A stretch of DNA of 7,556 bases from Myxococcales bacterium (GTDB taxonomy: Bacteria; Desulfobacterota_B; Binatia; UBA1149; SPBQ01). The stretch covers positions 1-7,556 of the forward strand of contig SPBQ01000102.1 of the NCBI GenBank assembly GCA_004525875.1, written 5' to 3'. The translations under genes were made by a program, and so were the position numbers. Shown piece by piece: positions 1 through 4,795 of this stretch (position 1 is its first letter; every line of letters begins with the position of its first letter). The notes under the pieces were generated by a model. That model saw only the letters and a list, made by a program, of their open reading frames with translations, did not search any database and had not been told where the DNA came from.

Positions 1-49
1 ACCCGATTCCAGTCTACCAGCCGTGTGGTTCTTCATCGGAGAGTTCGAC

Positions 50-829
50 ATGGCAGTCACTTTCATCACGGGCGCCTCCTCGGGCATCGGGCGCAGCCTC
101 GCGCGACGCCTCGGTGCGCGCGGCGAGGTGATGGCGCTGGTCGCTCGCCGCGAAGAGTTGCTCGACAGCCTCGCGCGTGAGATCGAGGATGCGGGCGGCA
201 AGGCACTGGCCATACCGTGCGATGTGACCGATCGCGGCTCGGTCCATGCGGCGGTTGCGACGGCGACGCGGGAGCTCGGACCCATCGAGCGCCTGGTGGC
301 GAACGCGGGAGGTGGCGACCCGACCTTTGTCGACGGGTTCGATGCCACGCAGATCGAGCGCACGCTCGCCCTCAACGTGGTCGGCGCGGCCAACTGCATC
401 GAGGCCGTGTTGCCGGACATGCTCGCGCGCGGCGCCGGTCACCTCGTCGCGACGAGCAGTCTCGCCGCCTACCGTGGATTGCCGAGCGGTGCGGCCTACT
501 CGGCGGCCAAGGCGGCGCTCACCAACATGATGGAGGCGCTGCGGGTCGACCTGCGAGGAAGGGGAGTCGACGTCAGCGTGATCTGTCCCGGGTTCGTGCG
601 GGTGCGCTCGCCAGGAGCGAGCGCGGGCAAGAAGAAGAAAAAGTTCCGACCGCTACGGATGGAGCTGGAAGACGCCACTGCTCTGATGGAGCGGGCGATC
701 GTCGAGCGGCGGCGCTACTACGCGTTTCCGCGCTCGATGGCACTGGCTGTGGCCGTCGGCTGGCACCTGCCAGCCGGGCTCTACGATCGGCTCCTGGCCG
801 GTCGTGGCCGGTCGGAGGAATCCGGCTGA
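50..829 (+). CDS. SDR-family NAD(P)-dependent oxidoreductase
   Basis: Classical short-chain dehydrogenase/reductase, 259 residues, the usual size of the family. Seen in the protein: the Rossmann dinucleotide motif TGASSGIG at residues 7-14, arginines 33-34 after the second strand (typical of NADPH preference), D58-V59 of the adenine-contacting motif, NAG at 85-87, N110, S137, and the YSAAK catalytic motif with Y150 and K154, then CPG at 179-181. These are the complete Asn-Ser-Tyr-Lys catalytic tetrad, so the enzyme should be active; the substrate cannot be read from sequence. The ATG at 50 is preferred over an in-frame GTG at 23 because GGAGAG lies 6 bases before it and the family fold begins there. 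The substrate-lid region after the PG motif carries five consecutive lysines (194-198), unusual in such a loop and possibly a phosphate- or membrane-contacting patch. The C-terminus (AFPRSMALAVAVGWHLP...) is hydrophobic. Its upstream promoter lies outside the window. Confidence 0.93.
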   Translation: MAVTFITGASSGIGRSLARRLGARGEVMALVARREELLDSLAREIEDAGGKALAIPCDVTDRGSVHAAVATATRELGPIERLVANAGGGDPTFVDGFDATQIERTLALNVVGAANCIEAVLPDMLARGAGHLVATSSLAAYRGLPSGAAYSAAKAALTNMMEALRVDLRGRGVDVSVICPGFVRVRSPGASAGKKKKKFRPLRMELEDATALMERAIVERRRYYAFPRSMALAVAVGWHLPAGLYDRLLAGRGRSEESG

Positions 830-909
830 ACGGTCTTTCCGGCCGCTATTCTCGTCTGGAGTCACGCCTTCGGCAGCGGCTATCCTCGCTTGCTGATGCT
901 CACGCCCAT

Positions 910-938
910 GTGACGGTGCGTACGGAAAGTGCTATGAC
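910..938 (+). promoter_or_regulatory. candidate sigma70-type promoter for the hydroxylase gene
   Basis: GTGACG (910-915, four of six matches to TTGACA) and TATGAC (933-938, four of six matches to TATAAT) are separated by exactly 17 bases. This would start transcription near 945 and give a leader of about 65 bases before the ATG at 1010. Only the spacing and partial hexamer matches support it. Confidence 0.33.
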
Positions 939-1009
939 AGCGCGGGGAAGCGTGGCAGGCCGCCCGCACGACGCGCCCAACCGAGGGCGTACTCGAGGTC
1001 GCTACTGAT

Positions 1010-1777
1010 ATGGATACCGCACTGAAGATGGCCGGGATTCGCAGCCGTCGCCGGCACATGGTGAAACGCCTTGGCAAGCGGTTGTTCCGTGCCGTCAACG
1101 GATATCTCGCGCGCCAGTCCACGATTGCCGACGTGCCGGTGTTCGACTCGGCGCTGTTCGACTGGTCAAAGGGCTTCGCGGGCGGCTGGAAGGCCATCCG
1201 CAAGGAGCTCGACGCAATGCTCGAATTTCGCGAAAGCCTGCCGCGCTTCCAGGATCTTTCGCCGGATCAGGCGAAAATCTCGCCCGACGACAACTGGCGA
1301 ACGCTTGTGTTGTTCGGGTTCGGCGACCGCTCCGAGCCGGTGTGCCGCCTGTGCCCGGAGACGGCGCGCATGCTTCAGACTGTACCCGGCCTCCAGACAG
1401 CGTTCTTCTCGATCCTCGCTCCCGGCAAGCACGTGCCGCGTCATCGCGGCGTGACCAAGGGGCTGGTGCGCTGTCACCTCGGTCTCAAGATTCCCGACCA
1501 GGCTGAGAAGTGCCGCATGGACGTTGGCGGCGTGAACTGCGTGTGGGAGGAGGGCAAGGCCCTGTTCTTCGACGACACTTTCCATCACGAAGTGTGGAAC
1601 GAGACCGACCAGGAGCGGGCCGTTCTCCTGTTCGACTTCGAGCGCCCGATGACCCGGCGCGGCCGGTTCGCGACTTCCGTTCTCCTGCGCTTGCTAAGGA
1701 TGAGCGCCTACTTCAAGGACGCCAAGCGCAATCAGGACGCGTGGGAGCAGGAGTACGCCGAGCTGCTCCAGTCATAG
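1010..1777 (+). CDS. Aspartyl/asparaginyl beta-hydroxylase-family Fe(II)/2-oxoglutarate dioxygenase
   Basis: A 255-residue protein of the AspH/LpxO-type family (Asp_Arg_Hydrox, cupin fold), non-haem iron enzymes that couple 2-oxoglutarate decarboxylation to hydroxylation. Seen: HVPRHRG at 141-147 with H145 as first iron ligand; RCHLGL at 154-159 with H156 as a likely 2-oxoglutarate contact; WEEGKALFFDDTFHHEVWN at 179-197 with H193 as second iron ligand; R203 in ERAVLLFDFERP as the 2-oxoglutarate carboxylate anchor. This family has a two-His iron site with no acidic third ligand, as here. The first 35 residues are strongly basic (RSRRRH, KRLGKR) with no clear transmembrane helix. Relatives hydroxylate protein Asp/Asn, peptide antibiotics or the fatty acyl chain of lipid A (LpxO), so the substrate is open. 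GAGG lies 11 bases before the chosen ATG; ATGs at 1028 and 1058 are alternatives. Flanked by a candidate promoter and a hairpin, so probably monocistronic. Confidence 0.9.
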   Translation: MDTALKMAGIRSRRRHMVKRLGKRLFRAVNGYLARQSTIADVPVFDSALFDWSKGFAGGWKAIRKELDAMLEFRESLPRFQDLSPDQAKISPDDNWRTLVLFGFGDRSEPVCRLCPETARMLQTVPGLQTAFFSILAPGKHVPRHRGVTKGLVRCHLGLKIPDQAEKCRMDVGGVNCVWEEGKALFFDDTFHHEVWNETDQERAVLLFDFERPMTRRGRFATSVLLRLLRMSAYFKDAKRNQDAWEQEYAELLQS

Positions 1778-1810
1778 CCGACGACGCGCGCGGTTGTCGG
1801 ACAACTTTGT
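1778..1810 (+). terminator. hairpin directly after the hydroxylase stop codon
   Basis: CCGACGAC (1778-1785) pairs with GTTGTCGG (1793-1800) over 8 positions including one G-U pair, with a 7-base GC loop. It begins at the first base after the TAG stop. It is followed by an AT-rich patch (ACAACTTTGTAAGTAAACT) rather than a true T run, so it is only a fair intrinsic terminator. Confidence 0.45.
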
Positions 1811-1843
1811 AAGTAAACTCACGCGCTTAGCGCCGACTCCTGA

Positions 1844-1872
1844 TTGACACGGCTGACTCTAGCTGGTGGTTT
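1844..1872 (+). promoter_or_regulatory. weak candidate promoter for ino1
   Basis: A perfect -35 hexamer TTGACA occurs at 1844-1849. At the ideal 17-base spacing only TGGTTT (1867-1872) is found, a poor -10. It is therefore either an activator-dependent promoter or chance. The rest of the 1801-1993 gap holds a small palindrome GCGCT-T-AGCGC at 1823-1833 and the ribosome binding site GGAGG at 1978-1982. Confidence 0.22.
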
Positions 1873-1993
1873 GCAGCCGCGTGCGACCGGACCGTTGCTC
1901 CAGTCGAGGGGCTACGCTGTCGCCGTTGTCCGCCGTCGGATCACCACGACCGAACCCGGACTGGGCGTTTCATGAACGGAGGCTAGCAGAGGC

Positions 1994-3127
1994 ATGAGCA
2001 AGGTCAGGATCGCACTCGTCGGCGTCGGCAACGGCGCCAGCTCCCTGGTGCAGGGCACACAGTACTACCGCGACGGGAGCCATACCGGCCTGATGCACGA
2101 GAGGATCGGCGGCTATCGTCCGGAGGACGTCGAGGTGGTGGCAGCCTTCGACGTCGACGCGCGCAAGATCGGCAAGGATGTCAGCGAGGCAGTATTCGCC
2201 GAGCCGAACTGCACCGTGGCCTTCTGCCCGGACCTCCGGGCGACAGGCGTGATCGTCAGGATGGGACGCGTTCTGGACGGGGTGTCCGATCACATGCGCG
2301 AGCACCCGGAACATCGAGCATTTCGGGTCGCCGATGCGCCCGAGCCCGCCCGTGACGAGATCATCACCACGCTCGAGGACGCGGGCGTGGACGTGCTGGT
2401 CAATTACTTGCCGGTCGGATCCGAGCAGGCCACCCGCTTCTACGCCGAATGCGCGCTCGAGGCGGGCACGGCCTTCGTCAACAACATCCCCGTCTTCATC
2501 GCCAGTGATCCTGTGTGGGCTCGTCGCTTTGCCGATCGCGGGCTCCCACTGGTCGGCGACGACATCAAGGCTCAGCTCGGGGCGACCATCGTGCATCGTG
2601 TGCTCACCGACCTCTTCCGAAAGCGTGGTGTCGAGCTCGACCGGACCTACCAGCTCAACACGGGCGGCAACACCGACTTTCTCAACATGCTCAACCATGC
2701 GCGGCTCGTCTCGAAGAAGGAGTCCAAGACCGAGGCGGTACAATCGGTCGCCGCCGAGCGCCTCGACGACGAGAACATTCACGTGGGCCCGAGCGATTAC
2801 GTCGCATGGCAGAACGACAACAAGGTCTGCTTCCTGCGCATGGAGGGCCGGTTGTTCGGCGACGTGCCGATGAACGTCGAGCTGAGGCTGTCGGTCGAGG
2901 ACTCCCCGAACTCGGCCGGCGTGGCCCTCGACGCGATCCGGTGCGCGAAGCTCGCCCTCGACCGAGGCGAGGGCGGCGTGCTCGAGGGGCCGTCGGCCTA
3001 CTTCTGCAAGCACCCTCCCGTCCAGTACACCGACGACGACGCCTACCGCATGACCGAAGCCTTCATCGATGCGACGATCGTTGATGCCGGTACGCAGGTA
3101 CTCTCCGAGCATCGCAAGACGGGCTGA
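1994..3127 (+). CDS. ino1: Inositol-3-phosphate synthase (myo-inositol-1-phosphate synthase)
   Basis: NAD-dependent isomerase converting glucose 6-phosphate to 1D-myo-inositol 3-phosphate (EC 5.5.1.4), the committed step of inositol synthesis; cytoplasmic. The 377 residues match the shorter prokaryotic form (about 360-390) rather than the eukaryotic one above 500. Seen in order: nucleotide-binding loop GVGNGASSLVQG at 10-21; NYLPVGSEQAT at 137-147; FVNNIPVFIASDP at 161-173; GDDIKAQLGATIVHR at 188-202; NTGGNTDF at 222-229; the lysine-bearing SKKESKT at 240-246; GPSDYVAWQNDNK at 265-277; and the C-terminal SVEDSPNSAGVALDAIRCAKLAL at 300-322 (quoted here only by its key residues S304, N306 and K319). 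The probable catalytic lysines are in the 240-246 motif and K277. GGAGG lies 11 bases before the ATG. In bacteria the product feeds phosphatidylinositol-type lipids, mycothiol, inositol-based solutes or glycoconjugates; none of those partner genes is in this window, so the destination is unknown. No sign of damage. Confidence 0.96.
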   Translation: MSKVRIALVGVGNGASSLVQGTQYYRDGSHTGLMHERIGGYRPEDVEVVAAFDVDARKIGKDVSEAVFAEPNCTVAFCPDLRATGVIVRMGRVLDGVSDHMREHPEHRAFRVADAPEPARDEIITTLEDAGVDVLVNYLPVGSEQATRFYAECALEAGTAFVNNIPVFIASDPVWARRFADRGLPLVGDDIKAQLGATIVHRVLTDLFRKRGVELDRTYQLNTGGNTDFLNMLNHARLVSKKESKTEAVQSVAAERLDDENIHVGPSDYVAWQNDNKVCFLRMEGRLFGDVPMNVELRLSVEDSPNSAGVALDAIRCAKLALDRGEGGVLEGPSAYFCKHPPVQYTDDDAYRMTEAFIDATIVDAGTQVLSEHRKTG

Positions 3128-3129
3128 AG

Positions 3130-3156
3130 GCCTCGGCATCGAGGCGCGCCTGTTTT
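3130..3156 (+). terminator. candidate intrinsic terminator after ino1
   Basis: GCCTCG (3130-3135), loop GCAT, and CGAGGC (3140-3145) form a perfect 6-bp GC-rich stem that starts three bases after the ino1 stop. TTTT follows at 3153-3156, but seven bases separate it from the stem, so its strength is uncertain. Confidence 0.45.
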
Positions 3157-3189
3157 CTCCGGCGACGATCCGCCGTGCACGACCACGAG

Positions 3190-3209
3190 CGAACGGCCGA
3201 AGGCGTTCG
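3190..3209. repeat. inverted repeat CGAACG-N8-CGTTCG upstream of promoter
   Basis: Perfect 6-bp arms CGAACG (3190-3195) and CGTTCG (3204-3209) lie just upstream of the -35 element at 3215. The same hexamer recurs at 3221-3226 (CGAACG, inside the promoter spacer) and 3254-3259 (CGTTCG, around the expected transcription start). This arrangement resembles operator sites for a dimeric regulator. It does not fit the Gram-positive LexA box, which needs four bases between CGAAC and GTTCG; here there are ten. Confidence 0.35.
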
Positions 3210-3214
3210 TCGTC

Positions 3215-3243
3215 TTGACGCGAACGAGTCGCGCGTGTAGAAG
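3215..3243 (+). promoter_or_regulatory. sigma70-type promoter for the small ORF and TorD gene
   Basis: TTGACG (3215-3220, five of six -35 matches) and TAGAAG (3238-3243, four of six -10 matches) are separated by exactly 17 bases. Transcription would start near 3250, about 29 bases before the ATG at 3279. It lies downstream of the ino1 hairpin, which fits a new transcription unit starting here. Confidence 0.48.
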
Positions 3244-3278
3244 CTGCGCCCGGCGTTCGGTGAGATCCGCGTACCTCG

Positions 3279-3416
3279 ATGGATTCTGAACTTCTGTGGG
3301 GTCGAGTCGGCGTGGACCGCAAGGTCACGCGCAAGCGAGCGGCCGTGCTCGTGGATTTGCGTCGCTGCAGCGGTCAGGACTGGTTCGAGAACCTCTGCGG
3401 GGTGCAAAGAGTTTGA
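3279..3416 (+). CDS. Small 45-residue protein, possibly a remnant of a 4Fe-4S ferredoxin subunit, overlapping the TorD gene
   Basis: An ATG-started frame of 45 codons, bounded upstream by an in-frame TGA at 3261. Two things argue that it is, or was, a real gene. First, its TGA stop overlaps the TorD TTG start in a TTGA junction, a classic translational-coupling layout. Second, codons 10-42 are about 88 percent G or C at the third position (29 of 33), while the frame of the TorD extension over the same DNA is much poorer. Residues 17-32 (TRKRAAVLVDLRRCSG) resemble the opening of the electron-transfer iron-sulfur subunits of molybdoenzymes (typically ...VIDLRRCIGC...), but the second cysteine position is Gln and only C30 and C40 exist, so no cluster could be bound. 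I infer an internally deleted DmsB-type gene that kept its start and its junction to the chaperone gene. It could instead be an unrelated small protein or a leader ORF. The ribosome binding site is weak. Confidence 0.45.
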   Translation: MDSELLWGRVGVDRKVTRKRAAVLVDLRRCSGQDWFENLCGVQRV

Positions 3417-3982
3417 CGGCGGCCGACGATTCCCGCGCGCTCGCTCCCCTGTACGCGCTGCTCGCTCGCATCTCCTTGCTCGAGCTGGACCGAGAGCTGC
3501 TCGGTCTCCTCCGCGAGCCGGGGCTCATCGAGGTTCTCGACAAAGTCGAGCCGGGCTGTCGCGCCGACGTCATGCGGGAGTGGAGCGACCGGGATCTCGA
3601 GGCGGCGGCCGAGGAGTACTGTGCGCTCTTCCTTCTTCCCGACGGCGCGGTGCCGCGCGCTTCGGCGTGGATACCGGGTGAGCAAGAGATGGTAGGGTCC
3701 GGTGTCGACGAGCTCGTCGACCGCGTGCTCGAGGCCCTCGGAGTCACGCCGGACGGTGTGCTTGCGCGGGTCCCGCGCGATCACCTCGGCTTCCTCCTCC
3801 ATCTGGCCGCTGTGGCTCTCGACGACGACGACGCGGCGGCACGCAGCGTGGCGAGGGGGCTGATCGACCAGGCGCTGGCGCCGTGGGTCGGGCGATGGAC
3901 GGACGCAGTCCTTGCGCGCGCCGAGCAACCGGTCTACCGCGCCCACGCCCGGCTGCTCGCGGCGCTGCTGAGCCCCGACTGA
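3413..3982 (+). CDS. TorD/DmsD/NarJ-family molybdoenzyme maturation chaperone
   Basis: A 189-residue, largely alpha-helical cytoplasmic chaperone of the TorD-like family (Nitrate_red_del). Such proteins bind the apo-form, often the Tat signal peptide, of a molybdopterin oxidoreductase until the cofactor is inserted. Seen: LAPLYALLARI near the start; EEYCALFLLPDGAVPRASAW at 67-86, matching the family pattern Y-x-x-LF followed by a proline-rich loop; RDHLGFLLHLAAVAL at 122-136, the family's DHL motif with D123 and H124; and an Ala/Leu-rich final helix region (APWVGRW, then VYRAHARLLAALL at 174-186). The start is a TTG overlapping the preceding stop. An upstream in-frame GTG at 3296 would add 39 residues, but those show no family resemblance and poor codon use, so TTG is favoured; GGGG lies 10 bases before it. 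No molybdoenzyme gene is present, so the client is unknown. Confidence 0.83.
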   Translation: MTAADDSRALAPLYALLARISLLELDRELLGLLREPGLIEVLDKVEPGCRADVMREWSDRDLEAAAEEYCALFLLPDGAVPRASAWIPGEQEMVGSGVDELVDRVLEALGVTPDGVLARVPRDHLGFLLHLAAVALDDDDAAARSVARGLIDQALAPWVGRWTDAVLARAEQPVYRAHARLLAALLSPD

Positions 3983-4102
3983 CGCGCGGCGGGCCACCTC
4001 GCAGCTCACCTCCCGGCGGCTCGCAGTGCATGATACGGCTCGGCTCACGGTGAGTCGGTGACTGCACGACCCGGACGCGACGAATCACCTGACGGAATCG
4101 AC

Positions 4103-4708
4103 ATGAAGCTGTACACGTTTCCGCCCGCCCCGAACCCCCGCAAGCTGGCCGTGTACCTCGGCGAGAAGCACATCGAGATTCCCGTCCTGAGGGTCGATTT
4201 GCTCGCCGCGCAGCAGAGCTCGCCGGAGTTCCTCGCCATCAATCCACAGGGCGCGGTACCAGTGCTCGAGCTCGACGATGGAACGCGGCTGACAGAGTCG
4301 CTCGCGATCATCGAGTATCTCGAGGAGCTCAACCCGGAGCCTGCGATGATCGGGCGCGGCCCGCTCGAGCGTGCTCGGGTGCGAGAGGCCGAGCGGTTGA
4401 TCGATATCGGTGTGCTGATGAGGATCGCGCGCATCGTCCATAACCGCGGATCTCCGCTTCCCGGCGTCGTCGGCGACGCTGCGCTTGCGGACAGGGAAAT
4501 GGAACGGTTGCCCAGGATCCTGAGCATGGTCAACGATCGAATCGGTTCGCGACCGTTCGTCATGGGCGACCGGCCGACCATCGCGGACTGTTCGCTATTC
4601 GCGGCGCTATCGTTCGGAGAATTCTTCGAGGTCGAGGTGGATCCGATATTAGCGAACGTCTGTCGCTGGTACGCCGCGTTTCGCGTGCGCCCGAGCGCGC
4701 AGTTCTGA
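4103..4708 (+). CDS. Glutathione S-transferase family protein
   Basis: A 201-residue soluble protein with the two-domain GST layout. N-terminal thioredoxin-fold domain, residues 1-75: MKLYTFPPAPNPRKL in the catalytic-loop position, EFLAINPQGAVPVLELDDG at 42-60 with the cis-proline P53 that binds glutathione, and ESLAIIEYLEEL at 65-76 with E65-S66 contacting the gamma-glutamyl group. C-terminal helical domain: RPTIADCSLFAAL at 157-169 contains the N-capping box T159-x-x-D162 conserved in GSTs. No obvious catalytic Ser, Cys or Tyr stands at the usual position; the loop reads PPAPNP with N11, a variant seen in several bacterial GST classes. It may detoxify electrophiles or act as a lyase or isomerase; the substrate is not predictable. 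The ATG at 4103 is chosen because GGA lies 6 bases before it and the fold starts there; an in-frame GTG at 4058 would add 15 unrelated residues. The 120 bp before it hold a small dyad CTCAC-G-GTGAG at 4044-4054. Confidence 0.92.
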   Translation: MKLYTFPPAPNPRKLAVYLGEKHIEIPVLRVDLLAAQQSSPEFLAINPQGAVPVLELDDGTRLTESLAIIEYLEELNPEPAMIGRGPLERARVREAERLIDIGVLMRIARIVHNRGSPLPGVVGDAALADREMERLPRILSMVNDRIGSRPFVMGDRPTIADCSLFAALSFGEFFEVEVDPILANVCRWYAAFRVRPSAQF

Positions 4709-4712
4709 GCGC

Positions 4713-4746
4713 GCGGCCGTCGCCCGTGCGAACGGGGGACGGCCGC
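4713..4746. terminator. strong bidirectional hairpin between convergent genes
   Basis: GCGGCCGTC (4713-4721) pairs perfectly with GACGGCCGC (4738-4746). After one G-G mismatch, CCCGT (4723-4727) pairs with ACGGG (4732-4736), closing on the loop GCGA, a GNRA tetraloop. Fourteen of fifteen positions pair. It sits 4 bases after the GST stop and about 50 bases beyond the stop of the opposing gene, the expected place for a shared terminator. Neither side has a T run. Confidence 0.7.
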
Positions 4747-4795
4747 ACCGGCCATCCCCCGCCCGCAGGGCAAGTCGTTCAGCTCGCAAGGCCGC

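Noticed and set aside
629..643. Possible ribosomal slippage site at the A-rich lysine codons of the SDR gene.
   Set aside because: Only five consecutive A bases precede the G, one short of the A-AAA-AAG heptamer, and the frame continues normally to a full-length SDR.
845..888. Imperfect 10-bp direct repeat GCTATTCTCG (845-854) and GCTATCCTCG (879-888).
   Set aside because: Short, with one mismatch, and without a related promoter or binding motif; likely chance.
217..1008. A 263-codon + strand frame overlapping the SDR gene.
   Set aside because: It is an Arg-rich out-of-frame shadow that covers the catalytic region of the SDR and runs through the gap up to the hydroxylase start.
3190..3209. 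LexA (SOS) box.
   Set aside because: The Gram-positive-type box needs CGAAC-N4-GTTCG; the spacing here is ten bases.
1970..3334. A 454-codon open frame on the - strand opposite ino1.
   Set aside because: The + strand encodes an unmistakable inositol-3-phosphate synthase over the same DNA; the antisense translation has no family features.
3296..3412. GTG-initiated 39-residue N-terminal extension of the TorD-family protein.
   Set aside because: The extension has no family resemblance and poor third-position GC. The TTG at 3413 gives a normal-length protein and overlaps the preceding stop.
4058..4102. GTG-initiated 15-residue extension of the GST.
   Set aside because: GGTGAG lies before the GTG, but the GST fold starts at MKLYTF, encoded from the ATG at 4103 with its own upstream GGA.
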